Positions 16,313 to 25,366 of a stretch of 64,000 nucleotides of DNA are shown here, piece after piece. The notes beneath the pieces were generated by a model. It saw only the letters and a program-made list of their open reading frames with translations, was not told the DNA's origin and ran no database searches. The stretch covers positions 1,550,001-1,614,000 of the forward strand of contig JACKHF010000001.1 in assembly GCA_020639155.1 (NCBI GenBank), written 5' to 3'. Numbering within the stretch: position 1 is the stretch's first letter; each line of letters begins with the position of its first letter. The position numbers and the translations under genes are program-made. The stretch is from Phycisphaeraceae bacterium (GTDB lineage Bacteria; Planctomycetota; Phycisphaerae; Phycisphaerales; UBA1924).

Positions 16313-16341
16313 AGCCCGGAGGCGAATGCTTCCGGGTTTTC
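16313..16341 (+). terminator. Rho-independent terminator after the TPR lipoprotein
   Basis: A nine-pair stem (arms CCCGGAGGC and GCTTCCGGG) with a GAAT loop is followed by TTTT, 60 bases after the stop. Confidence 0.75.
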
Positions 16342-16366
16342 TGTTAGTTGAGAAGAATCAGAAAGC

Positions 16367-16396
16367 AAAGCCCAGGGATTGCAATCCCTGGGCTTT
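16367..16396. terminator. Perfect 30-base palindrome between convergent genes (copy 3)
   Basis: The half-site AAAGCCCAGGGATTG is followed directly by its exact reverse complement. It lies between the plus-strand TPR gene and the minus-strand recJ, so it can act as a bidirectional terminator. It is the most perfect member of a four-copy family in this window. Confidence 0.7.
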
Positions 16397-16427
16397 GTGT
16401 TTGTGTTTCGCAATGCCGTGACCTGTG

Positions 16428-18275
16428 TTACCCAATAACCCGTACATCACACAGTTCAGGCTCAATGCGTGATCTGCCGCCCCACGTCGAGATCTTCGGT
16501 TCGATCACCGCGTCGATCAGATGACCGGGCGCAAAGTGCTGCCAGTGATCGCCCCAGTTCCAGCCGACGATCGTCATGGCATGGCGCGAATCGTCGGCGG
16601 GTCGCAGGTTCACGCGCAGGTGCTTGCCATCTGCTCCGAACCGTGATGGTTCTCCCGCGACGCGCACCTGTTCCAGCAGAATCCTGACGCGCGGGTTGTG
16701 TGCACCGAAAGGACGAAGCTGCAGCAACTGGTTGACCGTGTGCGATGTGAGTTCTGCCAGCGTCGCGCTGCAATCGATCTCGATCGCGGGCGTGAGCTGA
16801 TCTAGCGCGATGTTGTCGCTGGCGTGCTGGAGAAACACGTCCCGGAACGCTTCGAACTTGTCAGTGTTCACCTTCATGCCAGCAGCCATGTCGTGCCCGC
16901 CGAAGGTGTCGAGGATATTCGCACACGCGCAGAGCCCCGCGTGCAGGTTGTACCCCGCGATGGAACGTCCAGAGCCGGCGCACATGCCGTCCTCGCGCTG
17001 GTGCATGAGAATGGTGGGGCGCCCGAACGTTTCAACAAGACGCGAGCACACGATGCCGATGATGCCCGGATGCCAGTCCGGGTGGGCGAGGACAATCGCA
17101 CGCGATTGATCGTCAGCCAGGTTGTGCTCGATTACAAGCTCGCGAGCGTGCTGCTCGATGCGCTGCTGCTCGCGTCTGCGCTGATCGTTGACGCGCGTGA
17201 GTTCCTTTGCAATCTGCGTTGCGCGATCGCCCGTTGCGGTGGTGAGGAGTTCGAGCGCTTCTGCTGCGTGCCCCATGCGTCCGGCAGCGTTCAGTCTTGG
17301 TCCGATCGCGAACCCCGCATGTTCCTCGTCGACGGTCTCGCGTGATAGCCCGCTCGCCTCAACCAGAGCGCGGAGCCCCGCGAACGTGGAGTGCTTGACG
17401 CGGCGCAATCCAAAGTGTGCGATCGCTCGGTTTTCGTCAACAAGCGGTACAATATCCGCGATCGTGCCAAGGGCGGTCAGTGCGAGCAGCTCGACCAGCA
17501 GCGTGCGCAGCTCATCGGTGACTTTGTCCGTGCCGCAACGCATAGTACAGAGTCGCCACGCGAGTTTGAACGCAACGCCCGCGCCGCACAACTCGCCGAA
17601 CGGATAATCAGAATCCGGTCTGCGAGGATGAACGACCGCGAACGCACGCGGCATCTCATCGAGTGTGGCTGGCGGGTTATGATGATCGGTGATGATCAGA
17701 TCGAGCCCGAGTGATCGTGCGTGTTCCGCTTCGGCTACAGCTGTGATTCCGCAATCGACCGAGACAACCACATCCGTTCCTTGCTCGCGAATCTGTGTGA
17801 GCGCCTCCGCGTTGATGCCGTACCCCTCGTCGACGCGATGGGGCAGATATGTTTGCACAAGCGATGGATCGATGTCCGGCTTTAGTGCGCGCAATGTGTG
17901 GAACAATGTCGCAGCAGCCGTAATCCCGTCAACGTCGTAGTCGCCATAGATCGTGATACGTTCGTTGGCATCCAATGCGCGCAACAGACGCTCGGCAGCG
18001 CGATCGAGATCGGGAATGCGAGATGGATCGTGCAGTTGTGTCAGCGATGGGTTCAACAGTGGTTCCAGCACATCGGCGCTGTGCAGACCTCGTGCTGTAA
18101 AGACTCGCTGGACAATCGCTGGGTATCGTGACAGTTCGCTGGAAATGCCGCCGATGTCAGCCGATCGCATCAGCCAGCGCCGGGTCAGTCCACGATCGAC
18201 TTGGGGTTGTGTCTGTATCGCGTGGGGCACTGCCTGTTGGCACTCCGCTGGCAGGATCATGGGTGGTACCGGCAT
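16428..18275 (-). CDS. recJ: Single-stranded-DNA-specific exonuclease RecJ
   Basis: RecJ degrades single-stranded DNA 5' to 3' in recombinational and mismatch repair. The frame is open to 18671, but the first 132 residues are low-quality and run over the divergent promoter and the start of the adenosyltransferase gene, so I place the start at ATG 18275 (615 residues, close to the usual size) or 18260. DHH-family motifs are clear: GDYDVDGITA, VSVDCGIT, ITDHHNPP and RLNAAGRMGHA, then the DHHA1 motif SGRSIAGYNLH and FGGHDMAAG. The C-terminal OB-like domain ends at VIG. Confidence 0.9.
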   Translation of the reverse strand: MPVPPMILPAECQQAVPHAIQTQPQVDRGLTRRWLMRSADIGGISSELSRYPAIVQRVFTARGLHSADVLEPLLNPSLTQLHDPSRIPDLDRAAERLLRALDANERITIYGDYDVDGITAAATLFHTLRALKPDIDPSLVQTYLPHRVDEGYGINAEALTQIREQGTDVVVSVDCGITAVAEAEHARSLGLDLIITDHHNPPATLDEMPRAFAVVHPRRPDSDYPFGELCGAGVAFKLAWRLCTMRCGTDKVTDELRTLLVELLALTALGTIADIVPLVDENRAIAHFGLRRVKHSTFAGLRALVEASGLSRETVDEEHAGFAIGPRLNAAGRMGHAAEALELLTTATGDRATQIAKELTRVNDQRRREQQRIEQHARELVIEHNLADDQSRAIVLAHPDWHPGIIGIVCSRLVETFGRPTILMHQREDGMCAGSGRSIAGYNLHAGLCACANILDTFGGHDMAAGMKVNTDKFEAFRDVFLQHASDNIALDQLTPAIEIDCSATLAELTSHTVNQLLQLRPFGAHNPRVRILLEQVRVAGEPSRFGADGKHLRVNLRPADDSRHAMTIVGWNWGDHWQHFAPGHLIDAVIEPKISTWGGRSRIEPELCDVRVIG

Positions 18276-18383
18276 CGAATCCGCAGTTCGGATATGATGC
18301 GTGGATAGTACCGGGTTGTGCGCACACATGCGATGCACTCCGTGCTGGTGACAATGTTTCAGTCGATGGCGCATTGGAGGGTC

Positions 18384-18983
18384 ATGGTCAAGCTCAACAA
18401 AATCTACACGCGAACGGGCGACGATGGCACAACCGGGCTTGGCACGGGGACGCGCGTGTCCAAAGCATCGTTGCGCGTCGAGTGCTATGGCACTGTTGAT
18501 GAGGCCGGCGCAGCGCTCGGGTGTGCGATCAGCGCGTGCGAGCAGTCGTCCGGCATATGCAGAGACGAGATCGCGCCGGTACTGCGTTCGATCGGGCACG
18601 ATCTCTTCGATGCGGGTGCCGATCTGTGCATTCCTATCGATCCAAAGTCGAATGAAACCGAAGATGGGCAACTCCGAATCACTCCGCAGCAGACCGAGCG
18701 TCTCGAGTCGCTGATCGATCGTTTCAACGCGGAACTCGATCCGCTGAAGTCGTTTGTGTTATCCGGCGGCTCTCCCGCCGCATCGGCGCTACATCTGGCG
18801 CGCACGATTGTCCGTCGCGCAGAGCGCCTCGTCGTCCACCTGATCCATGAGGAACCAGTGCAGACCAGCCCGGAGGTCGTGCGATATCTGAACCGACTGA
18901 GCGACCTGCTGTTTGTGCTCGCCCGCGTTGCCAACGATAATGGGAAGAATGATGTGCTCTGGAAACCGGGTACAAACAGATAG
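18384..18983 (+). CDS. Cob(I)yrinic acid a,c-diamide adenosyltransferase (PduO type)
   Basis: This enzyme transfers the adenosyl group of ATP to reduced corrinoid to make coenzyme B12. The 199-residue protein starts at ATG 18384, six bases after TTGGAGG. The N-terminal signature is KIYTRTGDDGTTGLGTG, and later motifs include ECYGTVDEAGAALG, FVLSGGSPAASALHLARTIV, and VRYLNRLSDLLFVLARVAN at the C-terminus, all typical of PduO-type ATP:corrinoid enzymes. It is divergent from recJ with a 108-base gap. No other cobalamin gene lies nearby, so it may serve B12 salvage. Confidence 0.92.
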   Translation: MVKLNKIYTRTGDDGTTGLGTGTRVSKASLRVECYGTVDEAGAALGCAISACEQSSGICRDEIAPVLRSIGHDLFDAGADLCIPIDPKSNETEDGQLRITPQQTERLESLIDRFNAELDPLKSFVLSGGSPAASALHLARTIVRRAERLVVHLIHEEPVQTSPEVVRYLNRLSDLLFVLARVANDNGKNDVLWKPGTNR

Positions 18984-19012
18984 CAACTCCTTCCAGTCAG
19001 TGCTGCTCCACG

Positions 19013-20476
19013 ATGAATATTCTCAATCTTATAACCTTTCGAAAAACGAAGAAGCAGGCGACACCGTCGCTGGTAACCGCTAGCGCAGAGTTTCAGCACG
19101 AGTTTGTGCATACGACAGACAGACTCCTGCGGAAACGGTTCTTCTGGTTCTATGTCGTCTTTGCAGGGATTCTGGCTATTCAGGTGGTGACACAGGTTGT
19201 TGTCTCTGTCCTTGCGATAGGAACCGATCGAGCGCCCGACACAACAGATGTTGTTGTAAACACGGTGCTGTATTTGTTGCAACTGTGCGTGTGTGCTGGT
19301 GGCATTGCTGCTGTAAAGCGGCTGAAGATGTCTCGTGAACAGATGGTCAGGACAAGCCAGATCGTGCTCGTGCTAATTGTGCTGTTCCACATGATCGCAA
19401 GTGCTGTTCAGGATCAGGCATTTGAGGGGAATGTCTGGAACTCGTTGATGTTCTTCTTCCTTTATCATGTGGTTGCGTGTCTGGTGCTGCCATGGACGCC
19501 AAAGCAAGCACTCACGCCTGCCTACGCTGTTCTTGCAATCTTCGCCGCAACCGAAGTTGTGCGGCTTGCAACAGGAAATGTCAATCCGCCATGGATGATC
19601 GCTTTTGATCTTCTTTCAGTGTTCACTGTGCTGCCTGGCCTTGCGATCTGTGCATTACGTCATTCCTCGCGCACGAAGAAGTTCAAGATGGGCTTCCTGC
19701 AGGATCGGTACGCAGACATGCGTCGCGAACTCTATGGCGCGCAGCAGATCCATGAATCTATCTTCCCGGATGAGGTGCTCGAAGGCGATGTGCAGCTGCG
19801 CTACGAGTACCAGCCGATGCGCCAGATCGGTGGCGATTTTCTGTTCATCCCGCCCGCCAGAAAGGGCGATCCCAAACGCACGAAGACACACGTTGTCATG
19901 CTCGACGTGACCGGGCACGGCATTGGGGCTGCTTTGACGGTGAATCGATTGCACGGCGAACTCGAACGCCTGTATGCTGAGAATCCGGACATCGAGCCGG
20001 ACGAAGTGATGCGCAAGATGAACAGGTACATCCATCTGACCCTTGCTATCCATTCGGTGTATGCAACAGGCGTTGCTGTCTCGATCGATCATGAAAAGAG
20101 CGAGCTGAAGTACGCGTCAGCGGGCCATCCGCCGTCATTCCTGCGTGGCGTTGATGGTACGTTGGAAGACCTGCCATCGACCGGGCTGCTGCTGGGTGTC
20201 AGCATGGCTCATGACTACCTTATCGAGATGCGCACACATCGGTTTGTGCCGGGTGACACGTTGATCGCCTACACCGATGGTGTGATCGAGTGCAGGAACG
20301 ACAAGAATCGGATGATCGGTGTGGATGGGTTGCGTCAGGTGCTCGCGAGCAAGCACAACGGCACAACCTATATCGAGACAGTGACTGCGATGGTTGACTC
20401 GCATCGCGCAGCGGTTGCGAACGACGACGACGTGCTCGTTGTTGAGGTCACGCGCGCGTTGCAATCAGAAAAATAA
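19013..20476 (+). CDS. Membrane-anchored SpoIIE-type (PP2C) protein phosphatase
   Basis: The 487-residue protein has about six hydrophobic segments between residues 40 and 230, then a cytoplasmic SpoIIE domain. That domain shows QQIHESIFPDEV, QIGGDFLFI, MLDVTGHGIGAALTV, SAGHPPSFL and DTLIAYTDGVIE, the metal-binding Asp and Gly residues of PP2C-type Ser/Thr phosphatases that act in partner-switching regulation of sigma factors or anti-anti-sigma proteins. No anti-sigma or STAS gene is adjacent. ATG 19013 has no clear ribosome site. Its end is only seven bases from the end of the convergent lipoprotein gene. Confidence 0.87.
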   Translation: MNILNLITFRKTKKQATPSLVTASAEFQHEFVHTTDRLLRKRFFWFYVVFAGILAIQVVTQVVVSVLAIGTDRAPDTTDVVVNTVLYLLQLCVCAGGIAAVKRLKMSREQMVRTSQIVLVLIVLFHMIASAVQDQAFEGNVWNSLMFFFLYHVVACLVLPWTPKQALTPAYAVLAIFAATEVVRLATGNVNPPWMIAFDLLSVFTVLPGLAICALRHSSRTKKFKMGFLQDRYADMRRELYGAQQIHESIFPDEVLEGDVQLRYEYQPMRQIGGDFLFIPPARKGDPKRTKTHVVMLDVTGHGIGAALTVNRLHGELERLYAENPDIEPDEVMRKMNRYIHLTLAIHSVYATGVAVSIDHEKSELKYASAGHPPSFLRGVDGTLEDLPSTGLLLGVSMAHDYLIEMRTHRFVPGDTLIAYTDGVIECRNDKNRMIGVDGLRQVLASKHNGTTYIETVTAMVDSHRAAVANDDDVLVVEVTRALQSEK

Positions 20477-20483
20477 GTGTGGC

Positions 20484-20906
20484 TTAGCCGATCGACGGGT
20501 ACTCGGGTGCTGCCCGCATGACCCATTCGAGTCTGCGCGCATCCTGACCCGGTACAGCGATCGTGTTTGAAAGTGAGCCGCCAGTGGCATCGTCATCAAA
20601 GACGCCCCAGCGCATGATGTCGGGGAACTGCGGCGCTGCGTCCTTCTTGCCCTTGAAGAACTGAACAACAAGCTTCTGTCCGACCGGCACTTCGTAGGTC
20701 CAGACAGTCTCACCGGTGCGTGAATCAACCAGACTGACAGTCTTTGGCTCCCATGCCCGGCTGACGTAGACGTGGCGATCGTTGGAGATCATGTTCCCGC
20801 CCTCGCGGTAGCCTGAGTAGACGCAGCCGGTCATCGGAACTGCTGCACCCGCACAGAGCATCGCGACACAGCTGAGACGACGGGCGGTTGTGAACGTGGT
20901 TGGCAT
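20484..20906 (-). CDS. Small lipoprotein of unknown function
   Basis: The 140-residue protein starts at ATG 20906, with gaggag upstream; the longer frame to 21059 is not needed. The signal peptide ends VPMTGC, with Cys28 as the lipid attachment site. The mature part contains a short beta-rich domain (VSLVDSRTGETVWTYEVPVGQKLV) of a kind seen in small planctomycete lipoproteins. I do not recognise a function. Confidence 0.65.
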   Translation of the reverse strand: MPTTFTTARRLSCVAMLCAGAAVPMTGCVYSGYREGGNMISNDRHVYVSRAWEPKTVSLVDSRTGETVWTYEVPVGQKLVVQFFKGKKDAAPQFPDIMRWGVFDDDATGGSLSNTIAVPGQDARRLEWVMRAAPEYPSIG

Positions 20907-21179
20907 CGAAGCAATCTCCTCAGGGCAAGCTGCTGGTCGCTTGCGGTCAGCAGTGAATACGCACGCGGGCTTCCAATCGTTCGGCCCGGATGGCTGGTGA
21001 ATCCAAGCCCCGCTAGCCGCTGCTGTCCACCATGAATGTGATGGCACATTGAAAGCCATACCTGCATCGGCACGCGGGGGGATATGGCTTGTGCGATCCC
21101 GGAGTGTATCAGCGGGACTTAAAATAGTTATCGGTCATTTTATTGCTCAACCTTCCTGTTGCCACTATCCTCTGCGTCC

Positions 21180-21707
21180 ATGGGCCAGAGCGAAACATCA
21201 ACCAGATTCCGGATCGGGCACGGATACGACCTGCATCGGCTTGTGCCAGTCTCAGATCCTGCCGGCGGGGGCAAGCCGCTGATACTTGGTGGTATCGAGA
21301 TATCCCAAGAGATCTCGCCTGTCGCCCATTCTGATGGGGATGCTCTGCTCCACGCGATCACGGACGCGTTGCTGGGAGCGATCGCTGGCTCCGATCTTGG
21401 CTCGCTGTTTCCGAATACCGCCAGCGAGAACCGCGACCGTCCCAGTGTCGACTTTCTGGTCGAAGCACTCAGGCGTGCAGCCGACTGCAACATGCGTGTT
21501 GCGAATATTGATGCAACGATCATTCTGGAGTCGCCGAAGATTGGACCGATGCGGGATCAGATCCGGGCAAAGCTCGCATCGATGATGTCGCTTGAAGTGC
21601 ATCAGGTGAATGTCAAAGGCAAGACGCACGAGGGACTGGACTCGCTCGGTCGTAGGGAAGCGGTCGAGGTGCACGTGGTCGTGCTGATGGCGTACAACGC
21701 GTCATAG
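21180..21707 (+). CDS. ispF: 2-C-methyl-D-erythritol 2,4-cyclodiphosphate synthase
   Basis: IspF closes the cyclic diphosphate in the MEP route to isoprenoids. The 175-residue protein (usual about 160) starts at ATG 21180; earlier codons are weak. Metal ligands sit in GYDLHRL, with HSDGDALLHAITDALLGAI and NVKGKTHEGLDSLG as further family motifs. An insert, DPAGGGKPL, lengthens the first loop. A TetR gene follows 38 bases later, and isoprenoid genes other than this one are not seen here. Confidence 0.93.
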   Translation: MGQSETSTRFRIGHGYDLHRLVPVSDPAGGGKPLILGGIEISQEISPVAHSDGDALLHAITDALLGAIAGSDLGSLFPNTASENRDRPSVDFLVEALRRAADCNMRVANIDATIILESPKIGPMRDQIRAKLASMMSLEVHQVNVKGKTHEGLDSLGRREAVEVHVVVLMAYNAS

Positions 21708-21745
21708 ATCACCTGCGACCTACACTGATGTGGAGGCACGCGTAG

Positions 21746-22396
21746 ATGACTCGATTGCCCGCAGCCAAAAGGCGAGAACAACTGCTCGATTGTGCAGCAG
21801 AGGTGTTCTCTGAGTTCGGGTATGCTCGCGCGACGACATCGCAGCTTGCCAAGGCTGCAGGTGTGACCGAGCCGATTATCTATCGCCACTTCAAGTCGAA
21901 GCGGGATCTGTTTGTTGCGCTGATCAAACGCACAGGCGACGACACCATCGTGCAATGGGAAGAGGATCTTGCCGACGCGAAGAACCACGTGGAACGCCTG
22001 CGCATGCTGCTGGCGGACAACCCGATGGTCGATCCTCGCGGCGCAACAGCGTATCGCGTTATTATCCAGGCGATGACCGAGGTCGAGGACGAGATGATCC
22101 ACGCAGCGGTCTCGGAGCACATGAACCGGCTGCACACCTTCCTGACAAACGAACTCGTGAAGGGGCAGGAAGAGGGCATCGTCGTGACGCGCGTGTCGGC
22201 GGATGTCATTGGATGGATGCTGATCGATATTGCACTCGGGTATGGTGTCAGTGCAGCGCTGCGGATTCCAGGCCACGATCGCGAGGGCATGGGCTCAGCG
22301 ATCCAGTCCATCATCGCACGCATGATGTTCCGCAAGGAAGCACTCCAGATGTTGCCCGACGTGGCAAAGCCACCGGAAGTGCAGGACAATGACTGA
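21746..22396 (+). CDS. TetR family transcriptional regulator
   Basis: The 216-residue protein has the TetR DNA-binding region at residues 8-55: RREQLLDCAAEVFSEFGYAR, then TTSQLAKAAGVTEPIIYRHF. The ligand-binding half is alpha-helical. Its last codons overlap the cysteine desulfurase start by eight bases, so the two are translationally coupled and probably form one unit. I infer a link to stress or metal control of that enzyme, but the ligand is unknown. Confidence 0.88.
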   Translation: MTRLPAAKRREQLLDCAAEVFSEFGYARATTSQLAKAAGVTEPIIYRHFKSKRDLFVALIKRTGDDTIVQWEEDLADAKNHVERLRMLLADNPMVDPRGATAYRVIIQAMTEVEDEMIHAAVSEHMNRLHTFLTNELVKGQEEGIVVTRVSADVIGWMLIDIALGYGVSAALRIPGHDREGMGSAIQSIIARMMFRKEALQMLPDVAKPPEVQDND

Positions 22397-23594
22397 TCCA
22401 TCGATGTCGGCTGGCCCCATCGATCTTGATTGCAACGCAACAACGCGCCCGCTGTCGGAAGTGGTCCAGGCGATGACGCATGCGATGCGCGATCTGCACC
22501 ATAATCCCTCCAGTCTGCACAAGCCGGGACAGAGCGCCCGCGCAGAACTCGAACGCGCTCGCGCGATCGTTGCCGAGCTTATTCACGCGCGACCCGATGA
22601 GATTGTCTTCACTGCATCCGCGACGGAATCGATTGTGTCCGCGCTGGCAAGTGCAGTCAGACAGTACGCAAGATCCGGTCAGGCATGCGCAGTTGTGACA
22701 AGTAAGCTTGAACACGCTGCTGTCATCGAGTCGTTGCAGGAGATCGCAAAGGATACCAGCATCGAAATCAGATACCTGGACCACAATACACAGGGTTCGA
22801 TCGATGTGCAGAGCCTGGAATCGTGCTTTGCGTCGTGTGAGCATGAGCATCTTCCCGTCGCGATTGCGACTGTGCATGCAGCGAACAACGAAACCGGCGT
22901 AGTTCAGCCTGTCAGAGAGATCGCTGAGATCTGTGCAAAGCACAATGTGCTGTTCCACACCGACGCGACACAGCTAATCGGGAAACTGCCGTGTGATGTG
23001 CAGGAACTTGGTGTCGATATGCTGAGCTTTTCTGCGCACAAGTTCCACGGTCCGCGCGGCGCAGGTGCGATGTACGTGCGAAAGGGCATGAAGCTGATTC
23101 CATTCCTCCCCGGCGCGCAGGAGTCCGGCAGGCGCGGCGGCACGGAGAATGTGCCCGCGTGCATTGGTGCATCGGTTGCCTGCGACCACGCGAAGACGTG
23201 GCTGGCAGATTCAACAAAGAGAACCGAGCGTGTGCAACTTCGTGAGCATCTGGAACAACAACTCAAAGCTGAAATAGCCGGTATCGTTATTCACGGAGGG
23301 GATCTGCCAGACGAGCGGCGGCTGTGGAACACGGTTAACGCAGCGATTCCAGGCGCGCCCGCCGAGCAGATGCTGGTCATGCTGTCAGAGCAGAATATCT
23401 GCGCTTCGGCTGGTGCTGCGTGCTCGTCCGGATCGATCGAGCCGTCGCGTGTCATCAGTGCGCTCGGTCTTTCCGAGGATGTGCTCAACAGCTCTATTCG
23501 GTTCAGCTTCGACCGCTTTACAACAAAGACAGAGATCGATCGTGCGGTGCCAATCATCACATCGTGCGCTGCAAGATTGCGTTCGTTCAACTGA
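22389..23594 (+). CDS. Cysteine desulfurase (NifS/IscS-like)
   Basis: It removes sulfur from cysteine for Fe-S clusters and tRNA thiolation, with PLP as cofactor. The 401-residue protein has DLDCNATTRP at the N-terminus, HAANNETGVVQPV, HTDATQLIGKLP, and SFSAHKFHGPRGAGAMYVRK (the PLP lysine in SAHKF). The active-site cysteine is in SAGAACSSGS near residue 341. NifS-type proteins usually have ATTP and ATESNN near the N-terminus; here they read ATTRP and ATESIV. A TetR regulator overlaps its start. Its stop is only seven bases from the end of queA. Confidence 0.9.
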   Translation: MTDPSMSAGPIDLDCNATTRPLSEVVQAMTHAMRDLHHNPSSLHKPGQSARAELERARAIVAELIHARPDEIVFTASATESIVSALASAVRQYARSGQACAVVTSKLEHAAVIESLQEIAKDTSIEIRYLDHNTQGSIDVQSLESCFASCEHEHLPVAIATVHAANNETGVVQPVREIAEICAKHNVLFHTDATQLIGKLPCDVQELGVDMLSFSAHKFHGPRGAGAMYVRKGMKLIPFLPGAQESGRRGGTENVPACIGASVACDHAKTWLADSTKRTERVQLREHLEQQLKAEIAGIVIHGGDLPDERRLWNTVNAAIPGAPAEQMLVMLSEQNICASAGAACSSGSIEPSRVISALGLSEDVLNSSIRFSFDRFTTKTEIDRAVPIITSCAARLRSFN

Positions 23595-23601
23595 TCGCCG
23601 A

Positions 23602-24723
23602 TCACGGCAGAATCAGCATGGCATCGCCGAACGAATAAAAACGATACTTGTTCTCAATCGCGATTTCGTACAATGACTTCAGCTGTTCGATCCCCCCCGG
23701 CAGCATTGCAGCGACAAGCGCGAGCAGTGTTGATCGAGGCAGATGGAAGTTTGTCAGCAGTGCATCGGTCCACTTGAACTCGTACCCGGGTGTGATAAGC
23801 AGCTTCGTTGAGATTGATGCGGGAACTTCATTGTGTTGCAGCATGTGAGCGGCGTAACTCTCAAGAGTGCGCACCGTGGTCGTGCCAATCGCCACCCGCA
23901 ACCCGTCGCATGACCGCACATCGTTGACGGTGTTTCTGTCCATCGAACACCATTCCGTGTGCATGGGATGATCTTCGACTGTTTCTGTTTCAATCGTTCG
24001 GAATGTGCCCGTGCCGACATGCAGTGTGACGTGCTTCTGATGTATTCCCTTTGTATGGAGCTTCGCGAGCAGTTCCTGCGTGAAATGCAATCCGGCTGTT
24101 GGCGCAGCAACGGATCCATGCGCGTCTGGTTTGTTCTGCTGAAAGACGGTGCTGTAATCCGCCGCATCGCGCGTGTCGTCCGATTGCTCATTGTGGGCAT
24201 TGCGCGTCGCGAGGATGTAGGGCGGGAGCGGTGTTCGGCCGACCTCGTCGAGCACTCGCGTGGTTTTAGATGGATCAAGTGGAACGTCGTTGTGATGTAC
24301 ATTCACAATCCAGCCGCCCGGCTCATCGTCGAGTTTCTCGATCAGATGCAGTGAGTATGGGCTGGGCTGGTCATTGCGATCTGTCAGACGAACAACTTTG
24401 CCCGGCTGGGCGCGATTCATTTTGAGCAGCGCCCGCCACACGCCGGGAGTGCTGTCCTCGCTTGGTCCAAGGAACAACCCCGAGATTCTTCCGGTGCTTC
24501 CCTCGCGGAATCCTTCAAGTCGAGCGCGCAGCACGGTCGTTCGGTTTGAGAGAAGTATGTCGCCCGATGAGAGAAACTCGGGCAAATCACGCGCGGCGAG
24601 GTGTTCGATGTTCGCTGGTGAACTCCGGCGTATCACCATCAGCTTTGCGCTATCACGTGGGCGCGCAGGTTCGGTTGCGATGCAGCCCTCGGGCAGGTGA
24701 TAGTCCAGTTCGCTTGTTCGCAT
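23602..24723 (-). CDS. queA: S-adenosylmethionine:tRNA ribosyltransferase-isomerase
   Basis: QueA adds the epoxycyclopentane ring from SAM to preQ1 in tRNA wobble position 34, the penultimate step of queuosine synthesis. The 373-residue protein starts at ATG 24723; the longer frame to 24990 is unlikely because the codons before it are poor. Motifs seen: LDYHLPEGCIATEPARPRDS, GDILLSNRTTVLRARL, SVAAPTAGLHFT, and FHLPRSTLLALVAA near the C-terminus. The convergent neighbour ends seven bases away. Confidence 0.94.
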   Translation of the reverse strand: MRTSELDYHLPEGCIATEPARPRDSAKLMVIRRSSPANIEHLAARDLPEFLSSGDILLSNRTTVLRARLEGFREGSTGRISGLFLGPSEDSTPGVWRALLKMNRAQPGKVVRLTDRNDQPSPYSLHLIEKLDDEPGGWIVNVHHNDVPLDPSKTTRVLDEVGRTPLPPYILATRNAHNEQSDDTRDAADYSTVFQQNKPDAHGSVAAPTAGLHFTQELLAKLHTKGIHQKHVTLHVGTGTFRTIETETVEDHPMHTEWCSMDRNTVNDVRSCDGLRVAIGTTTVRTLESYAAHMLQHNEVPASISTKLLITPGYEFKWTDALLTNFHLPRSTLLALVAAMLPGGIEQLKSLYEIAIENKYRFYSFGDAMLILP

Positions 24724-25366
24724 CAGTGCTTGCTCTGTGATGCGATGACGCATCGTGGGATGTTGCGACGATGCAACACAGCCGCATCTTCGGTACAGCC
24801 GGCATATATCGCATACAGCGTAACGTCCCAGAGTATCACTGGTTTGTGCATGCAGCGAGCAGGAGATGCGATCTGTGCCATGTGCTGGATGCGTTGCGAG
24901 TGCGTGTTGCATGCTGCTGGCATGGTGGGTGCATCCATTCCAGCGTGAGAGAGAGCAACTGCAGAATCGATCAGTCCCATGTGTCGTCATGGTCGAACCC
25001 GCTTCGGTGTGGTTCTCAGCATGCTGCGGCCTGCTGCGGGCCAGCGTTCAGGTGTGAAACCCACGAGCACACGCCTGATCACACGCCGCAACGGGTTCCT
25101 CCTGCCTGCGACACTGTAGAAATCGGCCAGCCCTGTCTGGACGACTCGTGGCGATATGTCCCAACCCGACCGGATTTTCAAGCCTACAACCGCATGAACA
25201 CGCCCCGTATCGGCGACGTATCACCGGAGCATCCGGCAGATGCCACAGCAGCCATCATCCGGGTGTGCGTGTCGATGATGATCGTACGTGCAGGCCATGT
25301 CATCGACATCCTTGCCTGATCCGGAACGAGGCGGAATCATCCCGGCTGCTGACGTACCCTTGCACA
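24724..25366. other. Intergenic region of about 640 bases between divergent queA and lepB
   Basis: The longest gene-free stretch in the window. Small frames (24771-25319 plus, 24987-25181 minus) show no family and use weak starts. It has average GC with no obvious repeats. It must hold promoters for both neighbours. A small RNA or leader could be present but I cannot support one. Confidence 0.4.

Noticed and set aside
24987..25181. 64-residue minus-strand Arg-rich open frame in the queA-lepB gap
   Set aside because: It would start at TTG without a ribosome site and resembles no known small protein.
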